Source: Proteiniphilum sp. UBA5267 (GTDB taxonomy: Bacteria; Bacteroidota; Bacteroidia; Bacteroidales; Dysgonomonadaceae). Taken from it: DNA of 22,334 bases. Made by a program: the position numbers and the translations under genes. Shown here piece by piece: positions 16,603-22,334 of the stretch. How positions within the stretch are numbered: position 1 is the first letter of the stretch; every line of letters begins with the position of its first letter. The notes below the pieces were generated by a model. That model was not told where the DNA came from. It ran no database searches and saw only the letters and a program-made list of their open reading frames with translations. The stretch lies in contig DHTF01000124.1 in NCBI GenBank assembly GCA_002411515.1, positions 1-22,334 of the forward strand, in the 5' to 3' direction.

Positions 16603-17109
16603 TCAGTTTGTTTTGTAAGTATAGGTTACCGATGCCAGCTCTTCGTTTGCCTTCGTGATCTTCTTTTTTAAACTTTCTTTGTAGGAAGCAAGCTTCTGCC
16701 GGGCCGTCTCATCGCCGGTAGCAATCATCTGCAGGGCAAGAATGGCCGCATTCAATGCGCCGTTTATGCCCACCGTGGCGACCGGTATTCCCGGAGGCAT
16801 CTGCACAATGGCGAGCAATGCATCCATCCCGTCAAGCGACGCGTTGATGGGCACGCCAATGACAGGGAGGGTGGTCATGGAAGCAATCACCCCAGGTAAG
16901 TGTGCGGCCATGCCGGCTGCGGCAATGATTACTTTGATTCCCTTTTCTGCGGCTCCCTTGGCAAACTTCTCCACCTCCTCGGGTGTGCGGTGTGCCGAGA
17001 GGGCATTCATCTCAAAGGGCACCTCCATTTCATTGAGAAACTGTGCTGCCTTTTCCATTATGGGCAGGTCGGACGTGCTGCCCATGATTATACTTACGAG
17101 TGGGTTCAT
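16603..17109 (-). CDS. purE: 5-(carboxyamino)imidazole ribonucleotide mutase
   Basis: This 168-aa enzyme of purine synthesis converts N5-CAIR to CAIR. The start is taken at MNPLVSIIMGSTSDLP (ATG 17109); a longer open frame upstream to 17190 runs through a terminator hairpin and repeats and is not credible. Family features are GSTSDLP, NALSAHRTPEEV with the conserved SAHRTP, IIAAAGMAAHLPGVIA, LPVIGVPI, and the DALLAIVQMPPGIPVATVGIN block near the C-terminus. Length matches class I PurE. It lies downstream of gcvH, separated by a likely terminator, and 8 bp upstream of the M49 gene. A purK partner, needed for N5-CAIR, is not in the window. Confidence 0.96.
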   Translation of the reverse strand: MNPLVSIIMGSTSDLPIMEKAAQFLNEMEVPFEMNALSAHRTPEEVEKFAKGAAEKGIKVIIAAAGMAAHLPGVIASMTTLPVIGVPINASLDGMDALLAIVQMPPGIPVATVGINGALNAAILALQMIATGDETARQKLASYKESLKKKITKANEELASVTYTYKTN

Positions 17110-17143
17110 CTTTTTTATTTTTAAACTATCATAACTACGTGCC

Positions 17144-17176
17144 AAAAACGAGACCGCTACTGTCAGATAGTCTCGT
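17144..17176 (-). terminator. Intrinsic terminator between gcvH and purE
   Basis: On the minus strand, ACGAGAC (17176-17170) pairs with GTCTCGT (17154-17148) around a 15-nt loop and is followed directly by a run of T (17148-17144). Outside it, TTGGCAC/GTGCCAA arms (17182-17176 and 17145-17139) can extend the stem. It lies about 30 bp past the gcvH stop and about 35 bp before the purE ATG, so it could end gcvH transcription or attenuate purE. Confidence 0.65.
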
Positions 17177-17201
17177 TGGCACATTGGCACATCGGCACAT
17201 T
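17176..17201. repeat. Octamer tandem repeat (about 3 units) after gcvH
   Basis: TTGGCACA, TTGGCACA and TCGGCACA follow one another with period 8. On the other strand the units read (A/G)ATGTGCC, the same type as the patch in front of folC. It begins 5 bp past the gcvH stop codon and overlaps the outer arm of the terminator hairpin. Confidence 0.6.
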
Positions 17202-17205
17202 CTCT

Positions 17206-17586
17206 TTACTTTCCAACAAATGCTTTGTACGCGTCTGCCGACATCAGGCCGGACAACTCTTCGGCATTTTTCACTGTGATTTTAATGATCCATCCTTCAC
17301 CAAAGGGGTCTTTGTTTACCAGCTCGGGTGCATCGTCGAGTTTTGGATTTATTTCCAGTACTTCTCCCCCGACCGGCATCAACAGATCGGATACTGTTTT
17401 TACGGCCTCTATGCTGCCGAAAACTTCACCCTGCTCAAGTGCGTCGCCTTGTGTGGTTATATCCACAAACACAATTTCACCCAGTTCGTCCTGTGCAAAA
17501 TCTGTAATGCCCACATACGCCTCACTGCCTTCCACTCTCACCCATTCATGATCGGTAGAGTACTTCACATTTTCTGGAAAATTCAT
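17206..17586 (-). CDS. gcvH: Glycine cleavage system H protein
   Basis: This 126-aa lipoyl carrier shuttles the aminomethyl group between the P, T and L proteins of the glycine cleavage system. The start is set at [16 protein letters not shown] (ATG 17586; a second ATG directly before it at 17589 is equally possible). A longer frame to 17646 is unlikely. Family features are [30 protein letters not shown], the lipoyl-lysine site [20 protein letters not shown] (Lys63), and [17 protein letters not shown] near the end. Length is normal. The other gcv genes are not in the window. It is 82-85 bp downstream of the PAP2-like gene and ends before a terminator. Confidence 0.96.
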   Translation of the reverse strand: MNFPENVKYSTDHEWVRVEGSEAYVGITDFAQDELGEIVFVDITTQGDALEQGEVFGSIEAVKTVSDLLMPVGGEVLEINPKLDDAPELVNKDPFGEGWIIKITVKNAEELSGLMSADAYKAFVGK

Positions 17587-17671
17587 CATGATTATCGTTT
17601 TATAAAAATTATATATATCGGGATAAATGTACAAAATAATTCTCAATTGTCAAAGCGGAAAACAGGTCTGT

Positions 17672-18286
17672 TTACGTTCGTGCGCCAACCCACACAAACA
17701 TAAATGAAACAAGAAAACCAAGCAGAAAACCGGCAATTACCTGAGACAGGGTGTGTCGCTTGAGTATAAGCCGCGAGGTGCCTACCAACCCGGCGATGAT
17801 GAACAATCCCATGAACATGTAATAGGGGTTTGACCGTTCCACGTAAAAACTTACTGCCATCGCACCACCAATGAGACCTCCTATGCCAAACATGTGTGCA
17901 CTGATCTTCCACAAGAGGGTGATGAAAATGGCAATGACCATGATTGCCACGGAGGCGGCCATGATCATCATAAACCATCGCGGCATATGCATCCTATAAT
18001 AAAAAACGATCATGGCCGAGTATGACAGCAGCGTGATCAAGTAGGGATAGAATCGCTCGCGGCGTACTTTTAACGACAAATCGGATATGATTCCCATGCG
18101 AAAGAGCAAAAAAATGAGAATCGCGGGAATAGCAAAAGAAAAAAGAATCACTGGTGAAACAATCTGCCAGAACTGATGACTGTAGATTACACCAAAATAG
18201 GTGTACACAAACAGGAGCATGATCCCGTAGGTAGGCATCAACAAAGGCTGAAAGACGGTAGAAATAACATGTGAGATCGACTTCAT
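17672..18286 (-). CDS. PAP2-superfamily-like membrane phosphatase
   Basis: This 204-aa inner-membrane protein has about six hydrophobic helices. It carries degenerate type 2 phosphatidic acid phosphatase motifs: KVRRERFYP (motif 1, Kx6RP-like, about 73-81), ISAHMFGIGGLIG (motif 2, with SAH in place of SGH, about 128-140), and SRLILKRHTLSQVIAGFLLG (motif 3, with the catalytic His but Gln in place of the usual Asp, about 170-189). Members usually dephosphorylate lipid phosphates such as undecaprenyl diphosphate or phosphatidic acid. It follows rpoN with a 32-bp gap, so the two are probably co-transcribed. The changed motif 3 residue means activity should not be assumed. Confidence 0.75.
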   Translation of the reverse strand: MKSISHVISTVFQPLLMPTYGIMLLFVYTYFGVIYSHQFWQIVSPVILFSFAIPAILIFLLFRMGIISDLSLKVRRERFYPYLITLLSYSAMIVFYYRMHMPRWFMMIMAASVAIMVIAIFITLLWKISAHMFGIGGLIGGAMAVSFYVERSNPYYMFMGLFIIAGLVGTSRLILKRHTLSQVIAGFLLGFLVSFMFVWVGART

Positions 18287-18318
18287 CCTGATGGGTTGCT
18301 TTCAATGAAATAGCAAAG

Positions 18319-19773
18319 TTATAGTTTTTTTCTCAAACGCGACACAGGAATGAACAATTGCTCCCGATATTTCGCTACCGTGCGACGTGCAATCACATAG
18401 CCCTTTTCGTTGAGTATTCGGGTGAGGTGATCGTCGGTCAGAGGCTTTGACGGATCTTCATTGTCGATACTCTCTTTGAGTATTTTCTTTACTTCCCGCG
18501 AAGAGATGTCTTCCCCCTCGTGGGTTTGCATCGCTTCCGAGAAGAAATATTTGAGCGGATAAACAGCTGTGTTTGTCTGCACGTACTTGCTGTTGCTTAC
18601 GCGCGATATGGTGGAAATGTCGAAGCCGGTTCTTTCTGCTACATCCTTTAGTATCATCGGCTTGAGCTGGGTCTCATCTTCTGTGAGAAAAAAGTCATAC
18701 TGCAGTGCCACGATGGCTTCCATGGTACGCTGTAACGTGTACTGCCGCTGTTTCACCGCGTCGATGAACCACTTGGCAGCATCTACCTTTTGTTTCATGA
18801 AAAGCATGGCTTGCTTGTCATCGGCCGACATGCTCGTTTTGTTGTCGACGTAACCCTTGAGCATCTCCGAAAAATTGCGGTTCACCTTCAGACTGGGGAT
18901 GTTGCTGTTGTTTTGGTGAAAAGAAACGATGCCGTTCTCCGACTCCACGATGAAATCGGGGGTGATGTTGTTCATGGCCGTCTGTAGGGTACCCCCCAGG
19001 CTGTTGCCAGGCTTCGGATTGAGGGAGATGATCTCGTGAATGGCATCGCGCAGATCCTCCTCTGTGAAACCCACCTGCCGCATGATCTTGTCGTAGTGCT
19101 TTCGCGAAAACTCTTCAAAGTAATCCGACAGGATAATCTTGGCATGTCGCACGGACGGTGTGGATTCATAACGATTGAGCTGCAGCAGAAGGCACTCCTG
19201 CAGGTCGCGGGCACAGATGCCGGGGGGATCCAGATCCTGTAGCTCGTACAACACATCTTCCAGTTGAAGGGGGGTAGCTTCGATTCTCTGCTGAAAAAGA
19301 AGGTCATCGGAAATAGATTGCAGATCGCGCTGCAGATAACCATTTTCATCGAGATTGCCGATGATATATTCCGCGATCATCTGTTTGCGTTCATCCAGGT
19401 TCAAAAGCCCGATCTGTTCCCTCAGGTAGTCGTTCAACGACTTGTCATCGTAATAATTGATCTCAATAAAGTTTTGTTCGCTTTTTTGATTCAATCCGTT
19501 GAGGCGGTAGTCGGGGATGTCATCTTCTGAAAAATAATCGCCCAGAATGATTTCTTCCTGTGAGAGATCGTTTTCGCCCGTTTCGGCAGGGTCATTCTCC
19601 GGATCTTCCGATAGTTCATTGTCTCCGGTTTCCAGCGCCGGATTTTCTTCCACCTCCTGTTTAATGCGGTCTTCCACCTCCACCGTGTTCAACTCCACCA
19701 GCTTAATCACCTGCATCTGCAGGGGAGAAAGCCTTTGTGTTTGTTTCAATGCCTGTTGCTGCCTTAGCGCCAT
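18319..19773 (-). CDS. rpoN: RNA polymerase sigma-54 factor
   Basis: This 484-aa factor starts at MALRQQQALKQTQRLSPLQMQ (ATG 19773). A longer frame to 19929 would include the promoter and is rejected. Region I (residues 1-50) is Gln/Leu-rich, binds activators and ends in EVEENPALE. An acidic region II follows at about 50-100 (many Glu/Asp). The core-binding domain is about 105-290 (LREQIGLLNLDERKQMIAEYIIGNLDENGYL; LDPPGICARDLQECLLLQL). A helix-turn-helix lies at about 375-395 (KDVAERTGFDISTISRVSNSKYV), and the RpoN box ARRTVAKYRE is at 462-471, which recognises the -24 promoter element. It needs a bacterial enhancer-binding ATPase, none of which is in the window. A TATCTTTG element lies just upstream. 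Confidence 0.97.
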   Translation of the reverse strand: MALRQQQALKQTQRLSPLQMQVIKLVELNTVEVEDRIKQEVEENPALETGDNELSEDPENDPAETGENDLSQEEIILGDYFSEDDIPDYRLNGLNQKSEQNFIEINYYDDKSLNDYLREQIGLLNLDERKQMIAEYIIGNLDENGYLQRDLQSISDDLLFQQRIEATPLQLEDVLYELQDLDPPGICARDLQECLLLQLNRYESTPSVRHAKIILSDYFEEFSRKHYDKIMRQVGFTEEDLRDAIHEIISLNPKPGNSLGGTLQTAMNNITPDFIVESENGIVSFHQNNSNIPSLKVNRNFSEMLKGYVDNKTSMSADDKQAMLFMKQKVDAAKWFIDAVKQRQYTLQRTMEAIVALQYDFFLTEDETQLKPMILKDVAERTGFDISTISRVSNSKYVQTNTAVYPLKYFFSEAMQTHEGEDISSREVKKILKESIDNEDPSKPLTDDHLTRILNEKGYVIARRTVAKYREQLFIPVSRLRKKL

Positions 19774-19801
19774 AGAAGTTTTAGTATACTGGTTAGATAC
19801 A

Positions 19802-19833
19802 CAAAGATACGAATTTCTCTTATTCAAAAGAAC
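19802..19833 (-). promoter_or_regulatory. Candidate promoter for rpoN
   Basis: On the minus strand, TATCTTTG (19809-19802) matches the Bacteroidetes -7 element. The expected -33 position (GTTC, 19833-19830) is a poor match, while a TTTTG lies 15 bp away. The leader would be about 20 bases. Its place supports the ATG at 19773 as the true rpoN start. Confidence 0.45.
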
Positions 19834-19955
19834 AGTCATCATCTCCTGCCTGGTAGGTGAGTGGTGCAAGTTCTGATCAAAGATCTCCAGATAGGCAGGA
19901 TCGACAGATACAACCATAAAACAAATCAACAGTGAATAGGTTCAGGATAATTTTC

Positions 19956-19987
19956 GTGTTTCTTTTTAAAACTTTTTATTACCTTTG
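19956..19987 (+). promoter_or_regulatory. Candidate promoter for the pRiA4b ORF-3-like gene and miaA
   Basis: TACCTTTG at 19980-19987 fits TAnnTTTG on the plus strand. The -33 region (GTGTT near 19956-19960) is weak. Transcription would start near 19994, making the ATG at 19999 too close to serve as start and favouring the ATG at 20020. Confidence 0.45.
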
Positions 19988-20009
19988 AAACGTCAACAAT
20001 GCATAAAAC

Positions 20010-20014
20010 GGAGG
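20010..20014 (+). promoter_or_regulatory. Strong Shine-Dalgarno sequence deciding the start at 20020
   Basis: GGAGG lies 5 bases before the ATG at 20020. This is unusual in a window where nearly all other genes lack such a site, and it selects this ATG over the one at 19999. Confidence 0.65.
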
Positions 20015-20019
20015 TTATA

Positions 20020-20577
20020 ATGATATTCAAATTTTTAATTCTATCGGATGAGGCGGAAAGGTTCAAAAGAGAAATTAAAATAGATGCCGATCAAACTTTC
20101 CTGGATTTCTATCACGCACTGATCGAGTGCACGGGATTCAGTGAAAAGGAGATGGCTTCTTTTTTCCTTTGCGACGACAAATGGCGAAAGAAGGAGGAGA
20201 TTACCTTGGTGGAGATGGACACCTATTCCGACGAGGACTCTCTAACCATGGATGGCTGTGTTCTGAGCGATTATCTGGAAGATGAAAAACAAAAGGTGAT
20301 GTTTGTTTTCGACTATCTCACCGAAAGGGCATTGTTTATTGAGTTATCGGAAGTAATACCCGGAAAAAATCTGAAGAAAGCAGTCTGCACCCTCTCTGAA
20401 GGAGAAGCCCCCAAGCAGATCATCCAAATTGAAGAGCTCAGCTTAGAGAGTGCCACACTCGATACGGGTGAGACGTTCTACGGTGACGAAAGCTTTGAAA
20501 TGGATGAGCTCGATAAAGAGGGTTTCGATGGGCTCGATGATGTTCCGGCTGAACCGGACAACAGTGACCTTTATTGA
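20020..20577 (+). CDS. Plasmid pRiA4b ORF-3-like protein (IS1096 passenger TnpR-type domain)
   Basis: This 185-aa protein starts [21 protein letters not shown]. The start is set by GGAGG 5 bases upstream. The N-terminal two thirds match the pRiA4b ORF-3-like fold: [19 protein letters not shown], then [16 protein letters not shown], then [18 protein letters not shown]. The last third is strongly acidic (many Glu/Asp, ending [10 protein letters not shown]) and probably disordered. The name comes from a plasmid and an insertion-sequence passenger gene, but nothing here looks mobile, and function is unknown. Its 3' end overlaps the likely start of miaA, so the two are probably translated from one message. 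It is divergent from rpoN. Confidence 0.8.
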   Translation: MIFKFLILSDEAERFKREIKIDADQTFLDFYHALIECTGFSEKEMASFFLCDDKWRKKEEITLVEMDTYSDEDSLTMDGCVLSDYLEDEKQKVMFVFDYLTERALFIELSEVIPGKNLKKAVCTLSEGEAPKQIIQIEELSLESATLDTGETFYGDESFEMDELDKEGFDGLDDVPAEPDNSDLY

Positions 20578-21529
20578 TTTCCTTAAAAGTTCATTTGTCA
20601 TAGAAAAGAAACAGTTCACGTTCTCCTCACAACCTACGTTGCTTGTTCTGGTTGGTCCTACCGGTGTGGGTAAAACAGCCTGGAGCCTGCAGCTTGCCGA
20701 GAAGCTGGGGTGTCCCATCCTGTCAGCCGACTCCCGTCAGATCTACAAGGGCATGACCATTGGTACGGCAGCGCCTACCCGCGACCAGTTGCAAAGGGTG
20801 CATCATTACTTTGTGGGCACACTCTCGCCCGAAGATTATTACAGCGCCAGTGAGTATGAGCAGCATGTGCTCTCGTTGCTCGACACCTTGTTCAAACAAT
20901 ACCCGGTGGTAATCCTCACCGGAGGTTCCATGATGTATGTCGACGCAGTCTGCAAAGGCATCGATGAGATCCCCACCATCGATGAGACCCTGCGTGCCGA
21001 ACTGCAACAGCTTTACCAAAAAGAGGGGCTCGATCCGATCAGGCAGCAGCTCAGGATACTCGATCCAGCCTTTTATGCCGAAGTGGATCTGAAAAACCCG
21101 AAAAGGGTGATTCACGCCCTGGAGGTATGTCTGATGGCTGGGAAACCCTATTCAACATTGCGAACAAACCCGCAAAAAAAACGCCCCTTTCGGATCGTCA
21201 AGGTGGGTTTCAACAGGGAACGCAATGAACTCTACGACCGCATCAACCAGCGTGTCGATCTGATGATGGAGGAGGGGTTGCTTCAAGAAGCAAAGGGCTT
21301 TTATCCGAAGAGACATCTCAATTCATTAAATACCGTGGGCTACAAAGAACTTTTCGATTATCTCGATGGAAACGGTACGCTCGGGTTTGCCGTGGAAAAG
21401 ATAAAACAGCACTCCCGCAACTATGCCCGCAAGCAACTCAGCTGGTTCAGAAAAGATAAAGACATACACTGGATCGATCTTTCTGATAATGATGGGGATG
21501 TGCTACAAGAGATCTGCAGCCTCTTGTGA
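20540..21529 (+). CDS. miaA: tRNA dimethylallyltransferase
   Basis: MiaA transfers a dimethylallyl group to A37 of tRNAs that read codons starting with U. Features are the P-loop [26 protein letters not shown] (substrate-binding Asp), [49 protein letters not shown], and the C-terminal [33 protein letters not shown]. The ATG at 20540 gives 329 aa with the P-loop at about 39-46. This is about 25-30 residues later than usual, so the true start may be downstream, for example the GTG at 20564. With the ATG, the gene overlaps the preceding one by 38 bp. The C-terminus looks complete. Confidence 0.94.
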   Translation: MFRLNRTTVTFIDFLKSSFVIEKKQFTFSSQPTLLVLVGPTGVGKTAWSLQLAEKLGCPILSADSRQIYKGMTIGTAAPTRDQLQRVHHYFVGTLSPEDYYSASEYEQHVLSLLDTLFKQYPVVILTGGSMMYVDAVCKGIDEIPTIDETLRAELQQLYQKEGLDPIRQQLRILDPAFYAEVDLKNPKRVIHALEVCLMAGKPYSTLRTNPQKKRPFRIVKVGFNRERNELYDRINQRVDLMMEEGLLQEAKGFYPKRHLNSLNTVGYKELFDYLDGNGTLGFAVEKIKQHSRNYARKQLSWFRKDKDIHWIDLSDNDGDVLQEICSLL

Positions 21530-21597
21530 GAACAAGAACCACCACCGGGAGGCGAGATTGCAGAATTGTGAATTTGGGCTAACTTTTTTTGTCTGTT

Positions 21598-21629
21598 ATT
21601 GGTTTATTCAGAAAAATATACTACTTTTG
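21598..21629 (+). promoter_or_regulatory. Bacteroidetes-type promoter for the tRNA-Asn pair
   Basis: ATTG (21598-21601), a 20-bp spacer and TACTTTTG (21622-21629) match the -33/-7 consensus. The first tRNA begins 25 bases after the -7 element. It lies about 70 bp past the miaA stop codon. Confidence 0.7.
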
Positions 21630-21653
21630 CAACGCTTTTCAGCAAAAAAATAT

Positions 21654-21727
21654 TCTTCCTTAGCTCAGTCGGTTAGAGCATCTGACTGTTAATCAGAGGG
21701 TCCTTGGTTCAAGTCCAAGAGGAAGAG
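21654..21727 (+). tRNA. tRNA-Asn (anticodon GUU), first copy
   Basis: A full cloverleaf can be drawn: acceptor TCTTCCT/AGGAAGA perfectly paired, D-arm GCTC...GAGC, anticodon stem TCTGA/TCAGA with loop CTGTTAA (GTT at positions 34-36), T-arm CTTGG-TTCAAGT-CCAAG, and discriminator G. CCA is not encoded. Length is 74 nt. Confidence 0.97.
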
Positions 21728-21754
21728 CAAACCCGTAGCGGAAAATTTAAATAT

Positions 21755-21828
21755 TCTTCAGTAGCTCAGTCGGTTAGAGCATCTGACTGTTAATCAGAGG
21801 GTCGTTGGTTCAAGTCCAACCTGAAGAG
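21755..21828 (+). tRNA. tRNA-Asn (anticodon GUU), second copy
   Basis: It has the same D-arm, anticodon arm and T-loop as the first copy, 27 bp downstream of it. The acceptor is TCTTCAG/CTGAAGA and the T-stem GTTGG/CCAAC. All differences from the first copy are matched on both sides of a stem. CCA is not encoded. Length is 74 nt. Confidence 0.97.
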
Positions 21829-21838
21829 CTGGGTTGAG

Positions 21839-21894
21839 GTGGGTAGTAAGTTTTAAAGGTAAAACATTTAGAACTTTTACCCACTTTTTGTTTT
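21839..21894 (+). terminator. Intrinsic terminator after the tRNA pair
   Basis: GTGGGTA (21839-21845) pairs with TACCCAC (21878-21884) and AAGTT (21848-21852) with AACTT (21872-21876), followed by TTTTTGTTTT. It starts 10 bp after the second tRNA. Confidence 0.75.
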
Positions 21895-22279
21895 ACCCAA
21901 ATTACATTGCCTTCATCTAGGAATGTGATTAATCTAGTAGATCCGCCATTTCCTCATTGCAATAATTCTTTTAGGTTCCATGCCTGCAAATGCCTTATTC
22001 CACCTCTTAGTGGCAATGTTACATCGAAAAAATGCATATAAGCAAGACCAAGAAGAAGCGGGACATCGTTTTAATTATATTTTAGTAAATCTGTAATATT
22101 TTGTAAGTTTTTATTACCAATAACTTTACTTAACTATTATATATTTGTGACATATTCGGAAGTATGATCCATTCTCATTACAATGTCCTGATTGGTGATA
22201 GTGAAGAACGATTTGTGTTTTGAATAGCCGTAATCACAGCGTTAAATTAGTAGTAATAACATTTTAAAAATTACTGTTT
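21895..22279 (+). other. AT-rich gap downstream of tRNA-Asn with only short unassigned reading frames
   Basis: No recognisable gene is present. A 38-codon frame with ATG at 21980 and stop at 22094-22096 reads MPANALFHLLVAMLHRKNAY and on; its open frame extends back 14 codons with a hydrophobic stretch (FLIAIILLGS). On the opposite strand two other short frames also read plausibly, one ending MEPKRIIAMRKWRIY at about 21940. None has a visible ribosome site. TATATTTG at 22140-22147 resembles a -7 element without a good -33. It could be decayed coding sequence next to a tRNA gene. Confidence 0.3.
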
Positions 22280-22334
22280 ATGAAGAAAATTATTCTGTAT
22301 TTCGCAATTATTGGCATTTCGGCAATTGCCATCA
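22280..22334 (+). CDS. Start of a gene for a probable secreted or membrane protein (cut by the right edge)
   Basis: ATG at 22280 opens a frame reading MKKIILYFAIIGISAIAI to the end of the window, the positively charged start and hydrophobic core of a Sec signal peptide. Only 18 residues are visible, so the function cannot be given. The leader is AT-rich, as is common in front of genes of this phylum. The reading frame could also be a chance ATG. Confidence 0.5.
   Translation, partial: MKKIILYFAIIGISAIAI

Noticed and set aside
17110..17190. Longer N-terminus for PurE starting at 17190
   Set aside because: The extension would be translated from a terminator hairpin and repeat DNA, and known PurE proteins begin close to the VSIIMGSTSD strand.
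17176..17201. TGGCAC repeats as a sigma-54 promoter, given that rpoN is close by
   Set aside because: A -24/-12 promoter needs TTGC-like bases about 5 bp after the TGGCAC element; none of the three units has them. The sequence is better explained as an octamer repeat and hairpin arm.
19774..19929. Longer N-terminus for sigma-54 starting at 19929
   Set aside because: The sigma-54 region I normally begins with the MALRQ-type Gln-rich stretch at 19773, and a -7 promoter element lies inside the extension.
20020..20577. The pRiA4b ORF-3-like gene as a sign of a plasmid or transposon
   Set aside because: The name is historical. No transposase, inverted repeats or compositional break surrounds it, and it overlaps the housekeeping gene miaA.

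Overview
The window reads as a stretch of chromosome from a member of the Bacteroidota, most likely order Bacteroidales. The signs are a SusC/SusD pair with an ECF sigma factor and FecR-type anti-sigma factor, a golvesin/xanthan-lyase-type amidase, a Bacteroides-like peptidase M49 lipoprotein, the Bacteroidetes -7 promoter motif TAnnTTTG in front of several genes, and few Shine-Dalgarno sequences. I cannot fix the genus. Most of the window is ordinary: housekeeping genes around one nutrient-uptake and signalling locus. I found no CRISPR array, phage, transposase or recognisable defence system.

Layout. Positions 1-3427 (minus strand) hold a large secreted amidase-like protein followed 8 bp later by the first part of a probable glycosyltransferase that runs off the window. 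A 230-bp gap follows, with a promoter and a short MITE-like inverted repeat. Positions 3658-11007 (minus) hold SusD, SusC, FecR and ECF sigma, transcribed in the order sigma > FecR > SusC > SusD. The sigma gene starts only 10 bp after folA, and folA overlaps thyA by 4 bp, so the uptake regulator may be read from the thymidylate/folate operon. A small lipoprotein gene (12613-13089, plus) diverges from thyA and converges on folC.

Positions 13098-19773 (minus) are housekeeping: folC; purE with an M49 dipeptidyl-peptidase lipoprotein; gcvH; a PAP2-like membrane protein; and rpoN (sigma-54). Three folate/thymidylate genes (thyA, folA, folC) lie within 3.4 kb. Positions 20020-21529 (plus) hold a pRiA4b ORF-3-like protein overlapping miaA. 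Two tandem tRNA-Asn(GUU) genes follow with a good promoter and terminator. About 385 bp without a recognisable gene then lead to the start of a secreted-protein gene at the right edge.

How the genes may work together. The ECF/FecR/STN-SusC set is the standard cell-surface signalling arrangement, in which substrate binding at the outer-membrane transporter releases the sigma factor. The locus carries no glycoside hydrolase, lyase or sulfatase, so its substrate is unknown. The amidase gene next to it has its own good promoter, so a shared role is only a guess.

The observations most worth a second look are: a DHFR lacking the normally conserved active-site Trp; an amidase fold interrupted by a golvesin-type domain; an intrinsic terminator pointing against every gene around it; two octamer-repeat patches with the same consensus; a MITE-like palindrome; and two tRNA-Asn genes that differ only by compensated base pairs.
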